DNA of 64,000 nt from Eubacterium sp. (GTDB lineage Bacteria; Bacillota; Clostridia; Lachnospirales; Lachnospiraceae). The notes below the pieces were generated by a model. The model worked only from the letters and a program-made list of their open reading frames with translations. It was not told the DNA's origin and did no database searches. Positions within the stretch are counted from its first letter, which is position 1, and each line of letters opens with the position of its first letter. The translations under genes and the position numbers were made by a program. Shown piece after piece: positions 54,501-61,635 of the stretch. The DNA is taken from the NCBI GenBank assembly GCA_024681515.1, contig JAILAR010000097.1:1-64000 (forward strand), given 5' to 3'.

Positions 54501-54677
54501 ACACCGACGCCAAGCAGCGGCGGAACGGACTCTGGAACCGGAACGGGGACAGGTGATGGAACCGGCAACGGAACCGGTACAGGTACAGGTACAGGTGACA
54601 ATGCCGGCACCGGCGATAATGCGGGTACCGGAAATGACACAAATAACGCCGGAAACGGCGATGGGATGACACCATAA
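51582..54677 (+). CDS. LTA-synthase-like sulfatase-fold enzyme
   Basis: A 1031-aa membrane enzyme of the lipoteichoic acid synthase/phosphoglycerol transferase family. Residues 1-265 are disordered, acidic at first and then Gly/Arg/Asn-rich (GGGGNRGGGGGNRGNGG). About five TM helices lie at 270-450. The extracytoplasmic sulfatase-fold domain has the metal Glu in FISAEAFSG, the nucleophile Thr region ATAGTTGGEFENLMG and SADHFPYGL. A ~60-residue Gly/Thr/Asn-rich tail ends the protein. It likely transfers glycerol-phosphate or a related group to surface glycolipids. The disordered N-terminus is not part of typical LtaS. Confidence 0.85.
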   Translation: MSDEMRVNSETEEDLDFIRELEEEEEELLSGKRRPERTLYGYGGTAERYGVSRSYAATGTDGTSSYARTGSAEADESRRPWRTNGQDRREKTVAKPSSQGIFDETETGHTAPKARNIRMSALQAETSVPTERTVGVAAGPVAGLAAPVRSSKGTTADLSGSSLQLPPGGRNRQRIYADAEGERPMRQPGSMQRPGTSQSSGYRSEGNPERRRSGGGGNGGGGNRGGGGGNRGNGGGGNGRDGGSRGNRGNSGKKTLQAKFETSFQNNKQLFFFISRAMIPFSIFYYELVFSLGTKKEFFGWHTVYILLFSIAYGMIGSVLSSISKNRKVNMIVKAVLIFLPVILFIVEFFVFFQFGVFYDLNTVTEGAGGVVKQFMGDVMDMVFSFKGIFHIILFLLPTVAFLIFELKIDKKHLMSLKTGWRRKVKMGIVIAATWIGALLLILIAKTYRETYWSKYTFEPNVVNFGLLTGVRQEVQRKITNADKNRGFDIDADDDTTATEPSSGSPVPGSTDTGVTPGSEQATTEKPKEYKMATYAVDYSQLADEETSDTYADLDTYVGSVKPYKTNDYTGMFKGKNLIFISAEAFSGDIIDPELTPTLYRMATKGINFTDYYQPATAGTTGGEFENLMGFFPTMGGKSMKQTASYNNYFTMGSQLDRLGYYGKMFHNNDYTYYSRDLTHVNLGYCDGFEGVGNGAEAYISGGWPESDLEMMEGTLPQYINKQPFNIYYMSVSGHSSYSYNSNAMSRKHWDKVENLPYSEDVKAYIACNLELEAALTYLIDQLEKAGIADETVICISADHFPYGLDDDAALGEMPLLSELYGYTVTNYLQRDHNRLILWSGCLEKMEPIIVDDPVCSIDILPTLSNLFGTEWDCRLLPGRDVFSDTDPIMFNLWYNWKTDKGTYIGGEFTPANAAEKLPDDYVDKINRIVSNKINYCYGVLETDYFGHLYNKGVFPEIKKEYDYTKNMGRAAYTPTPSSGGTDSGTGTGTGDGTGNGTGTGTGTGDNAGTGDNAGTGNDTNNAGNGDGMTP

Positions 54678-54724
54678 TCGGTCCCGAAATCTAACAAGGG
54701 ATCTGAAAATGATCTGCAAAAAAG

Positions 54725-54755
54725 AACCGGCGTGGGCATGGCCCACGCCGGTTTT
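54725..54755. terminator. Bidirectional terminator
   Basis: Perfect 13-bp stem AACCGGCGTGGGC / GCCCACGCCGGTT with loop ATG and a T-run, between convergent genes. Confidence 0.92.
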
Positions 54756-54817
54756 GCTGTTATCATATTATTGCCGTTTTTATGACGGTGGTTAGAATGG
54801 ATACTGATACTGTCCGA

Positions 54818-55873
54818 TCAGCTTCGTGTATAAGAATCCGAATTATACGAATCCGAGGTTGCAGAGTCCGGTGCAACGAGAACGGTTGTGTCATCCTCGG
54901 AGGATGAAGCGCCCGGGAAGCTTGCTCCCTGTGCCTGCGGATCCTGGACCTGAGTATCTGTGCCGTAGGGGGCTGCGCCTGTGTTTGCATACGGATTTGC
55001 AGGAGCTTCTGTACCGGCGGCGCCGTATGGGTTCGTGCCTGCTGTGTATGGGTTCGGTGTTTCAGCCTGGCTTCCTGCCGCGTAGGGGTTCGTGCTATCC
55101 GGAGCATTCATGCTTGCCGCATAGGGATTCGCAGTAGCACTTGCTCCGTTCAGAAACGGATTCAGGGACGGATCCGCTGCATTTTCACGGGCGATGGCCT
55201 GGATATCTTCCACGTTCTTCATCTGCTTCCGGCTGCCAAAAGCACCGAGGATACAGAAGAATGCCAGGAGCAGGAAGAATCCGAGATACAGGAACTTTGA
55301 GAGGCGGGATTCCGTTGCGTCCAGTGTGAGTTCGTAGATCTGTTTGAAATACTCCGTTGTAACACCGGCCTGAGAGAGCTGTTGCTTGTAGAAACCGAGG
55401 ATCTGGGAATCCATGGTGGTGATCTTGCCGGTCAGCTCCACCGTGTCGTCGGGCCACTGCTCGGATTCACCGGTCAGAAGAGCCCAGGAGGCGTCAACCA
55501 TTTTTTCCAGACGATCGATATCGCTCTTGTTCTTTACGGTTGCGGAAATGACATAGAGCGCATCTTCATCGAAGAGGACGATGGCGTAGTGCTGGTCGGT
55601 ACCGATGGGGATGATCCCGTTGATCCGGTGCTTTGTCTCCGCATAATTTCCGAGAACCAGCTTGACATTCAGTGTGGCGTAGTCTCCTTTTTGGGGAGCG
55701 TTGCCCATCATGATCTCGGTGTTCAGCTGCGTGGTTTTGCCCAGGATCATATAATTCCAGTGGATTGCAATCCAGATCCCGGCGACGGCGAGGAAGATGC
55801 CTGCCAGGACGAAGCAGAGGATCATCGACTTTCTGTATTCGTTTTTGGTTTTCTTTTTGGTTGGCTTTGCCAT
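54818..55873 (-). CDS. Unknown two-TM protein with NPYA repeats
   Basis: A 351-aa protein. A Lys-rich start, TM1 (about 17-37), an extracytoplasmic domain of ~150 residues (GDYATLNVKLVLGNYAETKH...), TM2 (about 192-212), then a cytoplasmic tail of ~135 residues with five or so NPYA(A/T)G-type repeats and acidic Ser-rich end. I do not recognise a named family with confidence. CCGGAGG lies seven bases before ATG 55873. It is divergent from the decarboxylase gene. Confidence 0.6.
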   Translation of the reverse strand: MAKPTKKKTKNEYRKSMILCFVLAGIFLAVAGIWIAIHWNYMILGKTTQLNTEIMMGNAPQKGDYATLNVKLVLGNYAETKHRINGIIPIGTDQHYAIVLFDEDALYVISATVKNKSDIDRLEKMVDASWALLTGESEQWPDDTVELTGKITTMDSQILGFYKQQLSQAGVTTEYFKQIYELTLDATESRLSKFLYLGFFLLLAFFCILGAFGSRKQMKNVEDIQAIARENAADPSLNPFLNGASATANPYAASMNAPDSTNPYAAGSQAETPNPYTAGTNPYGAAGTEAPANPYANTGAAPYGTDTQVQDPQAQGASFPGASSSEDDTTVLVAPDSATSDSYNSDSYTRS

Positions 55874-55919
55874 TGATATACCTCCGGTGATGCATTATCT
55901 TTTTGCATGCTGAAACCTG

Positions 55920-55928
55920 TGCTATAAT
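55920..55928 (+). promoter_or_regulatory. Extended -10 of the decarboxylase gene
   Basis: TGC followed by perfect TATAAT, about 64 bp upstream of the start. Confidence 0.55.
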
Positions 55929-55991
55929 AGGCTTTGAAACATACAGACACTGAAACATTATATATAACGAGATTGAAAAAGGCAACGGGAA

Positions 55992-57953
55992 ATGAAACGA
56001 TATATTAAAGAAATGCTGGAAACCTATACAGGGCGGGATCTGTCCCCCTGGCATATGCCCGGCCATAAACGCAGGCCCGTGCTGGGCGGACTGTGGGACG
56101 ATGTGTTCCGATTGGATGTAACGGAGGTTCCGGGAACGGACGATCTGCATCGTGCAACGGGTCCGATCCTGGAATCCGAACAGGCGGCAGCAGATATGGT
56201 GGGAGCGGCCTATGCCCATTATCTGGTGGGCGGATCCACGGCAGGGATCCTTGCTGCGATAGGAGCGACCGCAATGCTGTGGAGAGAGGACCTGTACCGA
56301 AATCATGCTTGGAGACCTGCCTGGATGACTGATTCGGAAGACACTCAGGAACCTGCTTCGGAATCCGATTCAAGTTCAGCTTCGGAAGACGATCCGACGG
56401 AGCAACTCTTTGACTGGATGGCCCCGGGTGCGGCGAAGAAAGAGGTTTCCTTTGAAAAGATACGGACGGAGCTGGATGCGCTTACTCCGATCTTCCTGGT
56501 GGGTGCGAACTGCCATCTCTCCGTTCATCATGGTCTGAGGCTCGCGGGAGCGGAAATGATAATGCTGAGGACAGAAAATGATTCGGACTATGGACCGATC
56601 TCTTCGGAGGAATTGCTTCGTGTTCTTTCTGAGGAAGTGAAGGATCTGCGACGGGTCGCAGGATGTATCATTACCTCACCGACTTACGGCGGAAGTCTGT
56701 CTCCTTTGGGGGAACTGCATGCGGTTCTTGAAGTGTACGGCATTCGTATGATCGTGGATGAAGCCCATGGGGCACATTTGCCGTTTTCCTCGGAGCTTGC
56801 GGGTTTCAGCGGCATATCTTGCGGAGCGGATTATGTGATCGCAAGTCTGCACAAGACCCTGCCGGCCCTGACACAGACAGCGGTTCTCTATGTGGGAGGG
56901 GATCGAAGAGAGGAACCGGATCCGAATGAAGATTACCATGTCAGTATGATAGATGAGCAGGGAAAGGTGATGGCGAGGCGGGAGATTTGTATCCACTCGG
57001 AGCTGTCGGTGTTTCAGAGCAGTTCCCCTTCCTACATCCTGATGCTTTCTGCGGAAGAGGCGCTGGCCTGGGCGGATGAAAATCGTGAGAAGATAGATAC
57101 ATATGTCCGGAGGATGTGGGATTTCCGGGAGGAATTAAGAGAGGCGTTGTCTGCGCTGAAACTTGTTCAATACGGCGCGGACCAGGATCCTTCGCGTATG
57201 GTCCTGACCGTGGCTCCGGAATTTTTTGCCGGTTGGCAGGCGGTGATCGAGGAGTCGAGGAACCTGGCGGATCGGCTGAAGGGAGGCTATGATAAAGAGG
57301 CCTATGACCGTTATTTTGAGCAGAACCATATTATGGAATCATGTTGCAGGGGGACGCAAATGGCTCGCTGGCTGGAGCAGGAAACCGGGATCGTTGTAGA
57401 GCTTGCCGGATTCAGTGAAATGATCCTGATCTCCACGGTATGTGATGAGGAGTCGGATCTGCAGCGGCTGAAAGAATCTCTGATCTCGCTAGACCGCTGG
57501 ATCATGGAGAAGAGGGATACCGAGTGTGCGGCTATACAGCGGCAGATCGAGAGTGTGCGTGCAGAGCTGGAAGCCAGGGAGACGGAACTTTTGTCTGAAA
57601 AAACGAAATTCTGCGAAGATAAGAGGAAATCTGTCGGAATCGGAAATGAAAAGAAACGCAGACGTCGCAGGAAAAGAGAGAGTGCTTCTGGCATGGAAGT
57701 TCGGAAGCGCCGGGAACCGAACGCGGACGTTGAAGAGCGACCTGAATCGAATGTCGAACAGGAGCGTGTGACCGGACCTGCGCCCGGAATCGGATCTCCG
57801 CGCCTGCCGAAGGTGGGGGACTTTGTGCAGCGAGATATTTATGTCTATCCGCCGGGAGTGCCCATCGTCCGGGCAGGGCAGCGGGTGACGGAGGAAGCGC
57901 TCAGAAGGCTGCAGGAAGAGCAGGCGGCAGGACGGCGGATCTACGGCCTGTGA
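55992..57953 (+). CDS. Orn/Lys/Arg decarboxylase-like PLP enzyme
   Basis: A 653-aa fold-type I PLP enzyme of the Orn/Lys/Arg decarboxylase (YaaO) group. Diagnostic motifs are WHMPGHK near residue 20, VDEAHGAHLPF (the PLP Asp) and ASLHKTLPALTQTAVLY with the Schiff-base Lys, plus the C-terminal YVYPPGVPIVRAGQRV. Two insertions are unusual: an acidic Ser-rich loop at about 112-148 and a coiled-coil then Arg/Lys-rich stretch (KKRRRRRKRES) at about 510-600. In Bacillus yaaO lies near tmk and holB, as here. Product probably a polyamine. Confidence 0.85.
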   Translation: MKRYIKEMLETYTGRDLSPWHMPGHKRRPVLGGLWDDVFRLDVTEVPGTDDLHRATGPILESEQAAADMVGAAYAHYLVGGSTAGILAAIGATAMLWREDLYRNHAWRPAWMTDSEDTQEPASESDSSSASEDDPTEQLFDWMAPGAAKKEVSFEKIRTELDALTPIFLVGANCHLSVHHGLRLAGAEMIMLRTENDSDYGPISSEELLRVLSEEVKDLRRVAGCIITSPTYGGSLSPLGELHAVLEVYGIRMIVDEAHGAHLPFSSELAGFSGISCGADYVIASLHKTLPALTQTAVLYVGGDRREEPDPNEDYHVSMIDEQGKVMARREICIHSELSVFQSSSPSYILMLSAEEALAWADENREKIDTYVRRMWDFREELREALSALKLVQYGADQDPSRMVLTVAPEFFAGWQAVIEESRNLADRLKGGYDKEAYDRYFEQNHIMESCCRGTQMARWLEQETGIVVELAGFSEMILISTVCDEESDLQRLKESLISLDRWIMEKRDTECAAIQRQIESVRAELEARETELLSEKTKFCEDKRKSVGIGNEKKRRRRRKRESASGMEVRKRREPNADVEERPESNVEQERVTGPAPGIGSPRLPKVGDFVQRDIYVYPPGVPIVRAGQRVTEEALRRLQEEQAAGRRIYGL

Positions 57954-57977
57954 TTCTTCATTCTGACCATTCGACGA

Positions 57978-58061
57978 GGCACTATACAGGAATGGGCATG
58001 ATGCCGTTCGAGGGTCGCGCTGCCGGGCCGAGAAAGGCATCTGTGCCCATTCCATAGTGCC
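57978..58061. other. 84-nt long hairpin element
   Basis: GGCACTAT pairs with ATAGTGCC, then GGAATGGGCA pairs with TGCCCATTCC after a 3-nt bulge, then ATGCC pairs with GGCAT, leaving a GC-rich ~30-nt apical region. About 23 base pairs in total; no T-tract follows. Confidence 0.75.
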
Positions 58062-58135
58062 GAGGACAATTTATGTGATAGAAATCCTGACTATTACCTG
58101 ACAGAGACTGACATAATTCGGTGGTTGATAATCCA

Positions 58136-58194
58136 TGTGGTTTGAAGTATGATAGAGACGGTGGTTTGAAGTATGATAGAGACGGTGGTTTAAA
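58136..58194 (+). repeat. 24-bp tandem repeat, 2.5 copies
   Basis: Units of GGTGGTTTGAAGTATGATAGAGAC at 58136-58159 and 58160-58183, plus a partial third. The GAAGTATGAT part resembles the leader-element core at 60142. Confidence 0.9.
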
Positions 58195-58260
58195 TCTGGC
58201 AAGGCAGCAATGGGGGCGGCTTTGCAGAACAAGGAAGATTATAGATGGGGGTGCAGCGAT

Positions 58261-58899
58261 ATGACGAAGGATATCGAGCTATTTACGCAAAACAGTATCA
58301 AGATCATGGAAGGCGATCGAAGGATCTACATCGATCCGTTTCAGATGCGCAGGGAGCCGCAGAATGCGGACTTTATCCTGATCACACATGATCATTATGA
58401 TCATTTTTCTCCGAAGGACATCGCAAAGGTGGCTTCTCCGTCAACGGTTCTGGTGGTTCCGGAGACCATGGCCGAGAAAGCGAAGGAAGTTGAATCGCTG
58501 GTTGCGAAGATCTGTACGGTGCGTCCCGGTGAGGAATATGTCTTTGACGGGCTTCGATTGGAGACGGTGGCCGCCTACAATATCGGAAAGGCGTTTCATC
58601 CGAAGGAAGCAGGATGGGTAGGCTATATCGTGATCATTGCCGGGCAGCGGATCTATATCGCAGGGGATACGGATGAGACCGCAGAGGCTCTGGATGTGAT
58701 CTGTGATATCGCCATGGTGCCCGTGGGAGGAACCTATACCATGGACGCCCGGGAGGCGGCGCGGTTGGTGAACAATATCAAGCCGAAGGCAGCGATCCCG
58801 ACACACTACGGGAATTCGGTCAGCTCCAAATCTGCAGCGGAGACCTTCCGTGAGCATGTGGATCTGTCAATTAAGGTTGAGATAAAAATGCTTTATTGA
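58261..58899 (+). CDS. MBL-fold metal-dependent hydrolase
   Basis: A cytoplasmic 212-aa metallo-beta-lactamase fold protein of the UlaG/UPF0173 type. The metal motif is ITHDHYDHFSP, with further ligands in GWVGYIV/AGDTDET and a terminal His in AIPTHYGNSV. Substrate unknown. I chose ATG 58261 (MTKDIELFTQ), nine bases after GGGGG; the track start at 58210 is also possible. It ends at a strong terminator. Confidence 0.85.
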   Translation: MTKDIELFTQNSIKIMEGDRRIYIDPFQMRREPQNADFILITHDHYDHFSPKDIAKVASPSTVLVVPETMAEKAKEVESLVAKICTVRPGEEYVFDGLRLETVAAYNIGKAFHPKEAGWVGYIVIIAGQRIYIAGDTDETAEALDVICDIAMVPVGGTYTMDAREAARLVNNIKPKAAIPTHYGNSVSSKSAAETFREHVDLSIKVEIKMLY

Positions 58900-58915
58900 T
58901 CGGGATGATGAATGC

Positions 58916-58957
58916 AAAACGAGTAACCATTTTATATGTGGTTACTCGTTTTTGTTT
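58916..58957 (+). terminator. Terminator after the MBL gene
   Basis: 14-bp stem AAAACGAGTAACCA / TGGTTACTCGTTTT with a 9-nt loop and T-rich tail. Confidence 0.92.
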
Positions 58958-58993
58958 TCGGGCCGGTTATTTATAAAGGTTTTCGTGGGATTA

Positions 58994-59022
58994 TTGAACG
59001 TATTTAAACAACATGTTATAAT
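58994..59022 (+). promoter_or_regulatory. Promoter of ispE
   Basis: TTGAAC (58994-58999) and perfect TATAAT (59017-59022) at 17 bp spacing; leader of about 110 nt. Confidence 0.8.
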
Positions 59023-59137
59023 GATGAATACAGGCATACTGTATACAATGTGCACGATCATATTTTGCGGATGACGGAACATGGCTTAGAAAGATGTCGG
59101 TTGGACATATTAATTGATCGTTAACGGGGGATAGGAT

Positions 59138-60064
59138 ATGGGAGACAGGATCGAGCGGAGAGCGTATGCAAAGGTGAATCTGGGACTGGATATCATCGGA
59201 CGCAGAGAGGATGGGTATCATCTGGTCCGGATGGTGATGCAGCAGATCGGACTGTATGATGTGCTGATCTTTGAGAAAACTCCGGAACCCGGGGTTTTGT
59301 TGCAACTCGCCGAGGGGTGCAGCATCCCGGACATCGATGAGATGCCTCTGGATGACAGAAACCTGATCGTTCGGGCCGCGAAAGTCGTGTTGGAGAAGTA
59401 TGATATCCGCTGCGGGGTGAGCATCACGTTGGAGAAGCATATCCCCATGGCGGCGGGTATGGCCGGTGGCAGTACGGACTGTGCGGCAGTTCTTACCGGT
59501 GTTGCGGAATTGTTTGGCACCGGCAGTACGCCGGAGGAACTGGCGGAGCTGGGTGTCCGTCTCGGGGCGGACGTTCCCTACTGTCTGATGGGGGGAACCG
59601 CTCTGGCGGAAGGGATCGGAGAGAAACTGTCGCGACTTCCGGATCTGCCGGAGTGTCAGTTCATTATCATCAAGCCCTCTTTCGGGGTTTCCACGAAGGA
59701 GGTATACACGGCCTATGACAGTCAGGCACCAGAGGAAGTGATCCATCCGGACATTGACGGGATGGTTGATGCTTTGAAGGAAGGAGACCTTTCCGGCGTT
59801 ACCGACCGCCTCGGAAATGTTCTGGAGCCTGTTACCGTGGCGCGATATCCGGAGATCACACGGATCGAGGAATGTCTGAGAAAGATGGGCATTACAGCGA
59901 CCATCATGACCGGCAGCGGACCGACGGTATTCGGGATCCTGCCCGGCGCAGCTGTGGATAACGAGGATGGAGAAACGGATCTTCAGTCGGATATTTCAGA
60001 GCTGCAGGAGCAGCTGGCGAAGGACGGAATTTCCGCGATGATCTTCCTGGTGGGAACCCGTTAA
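59138..60064 (+). CDS. ispE: CDP-methylerythritol kinase IspE
   Basis: A 308-aa GHMP kinase of the MEP isoprenoid pathway, phosphorylating CDP-ME at the 2-hydroxyl. It has RAYAKVNLGLDIIGRREDGYH at the start with the catalytic Lys, the ATP loop PMAAGMAGGSTDCAAVL, LGADVPYCLMGGTALAEG with the catalytic Asp, and TGSGPTVFGIL. AACGGGGGATAGG precedes ATG 59138. A short Asp/Glu insertion (DNEDGETDLQSD) near the C-terminus is extra. Confidence 0.94.
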   Translation: MGDRIERRAYAKVNLGLDIIGRREDGYHLVRMVMQQIGLYDVLIFEKTPEPGVLLQLAEGCSIPDIDEMPLDDRNLIVRAAKVVLEKYDIRCGVSITLEKHIPMAAGMAGGSTDCAAVLTGVAELFGTGSTPEELAELGVRLGADVPYCLMGGTALAEGIGEKLSRLPDLPECQFIIIKPSFGVSTKEVYTAYDSQAPEEVIHPDIDGMVDALKEGDLSGVTDRLGNVLEPVTVARYPEITRIEECLRKMGITATIMTGSGPTVFGILPGAAVDNEDGETDLQSDISELQEQLAKDGISAMIFLVGTR

Positions 60065-60072
60065 TCTGTATT

Positions 60073-60100
60073 CGCCCACAATAGGCGGGCGCAAAGGCAG
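60073..60100 (+). repeat. CACAATA-loop hairpin, copy 2
   Basis: CGCCCACAATAGGCGG followed after three bases by CAAAGGCAG, matching 46664-46692. The stem here is short (CGCC/GGCG) but the loop is identical. Confidence 0.7.
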
Positions 60101-60169
60101 TTGAACACGAAATGATAATCTCACGGAGCACGCCTGCGTGCGAAGTATGATAATAACAAGGAGGCACAT

Positions 60170-60850
60170 ATGAAACTGGAATTCGATCCGGCAGAATATC
60201 TGCCACTCAGAGAAGTCGTTTTTAAAACATTACGAAATGCCATCATTCGCGGGGAGATGAAGCCCGGAGAGCGATTGATGGAGGAGAAGCTGGCCAAGAG
60301 TCTGGAGGTCAGCCGGACGCCGGTAAGAGAAGCCATCCGCATGCTGGAGCTGGAGGGACTGGTCGTCATGCTGCCGCGGAAGGGTGCGGAAGTGGCGAGG
60401 ATCACGGTGGAGGATCTGCAGGAAACTCTGGAGGTCCGTATGGCGGTGGAAGATCTGGCCGTGCGCCTGGCCAGCCTGCGGATCGATGAAGAAGGAAAGG
60501 CTAAACTCCGAAAGGCGGCGGAGGCATTTGATGCGGCCCTGGAGAAGAAGGATGTGGTGAAGATCGTGGAGAAGGACGAGAGGTTCCACGATGTCATTTT
60601 TGAAGCCACAAAAAACCGGCGGCTGGTGAGTCTGGCCCACAGTCTGCGGGAGCAGGCTTACCGTTATCGCTATGAATATGTGAAGGATTTCAGTTCCCAT
60701 GACAAGCTTTCCCGTGAGCATGCCCGTATCATGGAAGCGATCCTGGAAGGGGACGTTGTGAAAGCACAGCAGGCCATGCGCGGACACATTTCCGATCAGC
60801 TGCAGCGCGTCATCGAGATCATCCAGCTGGAGACGGGAGGACAGTTTTGA
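60170..60850 (+). CDS. GntR/FadR-family regulator (FCD)
   Basis: A 226-aa transcription regulator. The N-terminal winged helix-turn-helix (LRNAIIRGEMKPGERLMEEKLAKSLEVSRTPVREAIRML) is followed by an all-helical FCD ligand-binding domain with candidate metal ligands in ERFHDVIF, EHARIMEAI and GHISDQ. The effector is unknown; FCD members usually sense carboxylates. AAGGAGG precedes ATG 60170, right after a leader-element copy. No metabolic gene adjacent suggests its target. Confidence 0.9.
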   Translation: MKLEFDPAEYLPLREVVFKTLRNAIIRGEMKPGERLMEEKLAKSLEVSRTPVREAIRMLELEGLVVMLPRKGAEVARITVEDLQETLEVRMAVEDLAVRLASLRIDEEGKAKLRKAAEAFDAALEKKDVVKIVEKDERFHDVIFEATKNRRLVSLAHSLREQAYRYRYEYVKDFSSHDKLSREHARIMEAILEGDVVKAQQAMRGHISDQLQRVIEIIQLETGGQF

Positions 60851-60990
60851 GCGTGCCGGCGGTACGTTATATCTGACGGGAGTACGCAGCGGATGATCAA
60901 CTGGAAAATCCGTTTTTCATATTTCGTGAACAGTGTTTGGACATGTGAGGAATTCGAAGAGATCCTCGCAGCATAATCGGAGGTTTTGTG

Positions 60991-61614
60991 ATGAGAGGAT
61001 TATTCATTACGATGGAGGGTCCGGACGGGGCCGGAAAGACCACGCAGATCGAATGCCTGAAGGCCTATCTTACAAAGCAGGGCTACGATGTTCTGCTGAC
61101 CCGGGAGCCGGGAGGAACGGTGATCAGTGAGGCGGTTCGTGAGCTGCTGCTGGATCCTGCCCATAAGGAAATGAAACCGGCTACGGAGCTTCTTCTTTAT
61201 GCGGCTGCCCGCGCCCAGCTGGTGGGGGAAGTCATCGGACCCGCGGTAGAAGCCGGAAAGGCCGTGATCAGCGACAGGTTTGTGGATTCCTCGGTGGTTT
61301 ATCAGGGCATCGCACGCGGCCTGGGTGTGGAGACGGTGTATGCCGTGAACAAGCCGGCTATCGGGGAGTATATGCCGGACGTGACATTTCTGCTGGACCT
61401 GCCGGCAGAGATCGGAATCGCCCGGAAGAAGAATCAGGCCGAACTGGACCGGATGGAGCAGGAATCCATCGACTTTCATAAGAAGGTGGCAGAGGGGTAT
61501 CGCACCCTGGCGGCCAGAGATCCGGAGCGGATCCTCAAAGTAGATGCCACTTTACCAATCGACACCATCTGTGATATGATTAAAGGTAGGGTTAATGAGC
61601 TGCTCGCGCGCTAA
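60991..61614 (+). CDS. tmk: Thymidylate kinase
   Basis: A 207-aa P-loop kinase phosphorylating dTMP to dTDP. The P-loop is MEGPDGAGKTTQIE, the DR motif is ISDRFVDSSVVYQG, and TREPGGTVISE is the dTMP site. The ORF opens at GTG 60988, but CGGAGG is seven bases before ATG 60991, the better start. It ends 21 bp before holB, in the tmk-holB-ricT order of Firmicutes. Confidence 0.95.
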   Translation: MRGLFITMEGPDGAGKTTQIECLKAYLTKQGYDVLLTREPGGTVISEAVRELLLDPAHKEMKPATELLLYAAARAQLVGEVIGPAVEAGKAVISDRFVDSSVVYQGIARGLGVETVYAVNKPAIGEYMPDVTFLLDLPAEIGIARKKNQAELDRMEQESIDFHKKVAEGYRTLAARDPERILKVDATLPIDTICDMIKGRVNELLAR

Positions 61615-61635
61615 TTGGAGAATAAGGGGGGCTAT

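Larger units (their letters stand above)
57954..58260. other. Structured 307-bp gene-free stretch
   Basis: Contains a long imperfect hairpin (57978-58061) and a 24-bp tandem repeat (58136-58194). An upstream ATG at 58210 is in frame with the next gene but less well supported. No coding signal was seen. Confidence 0.7.
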
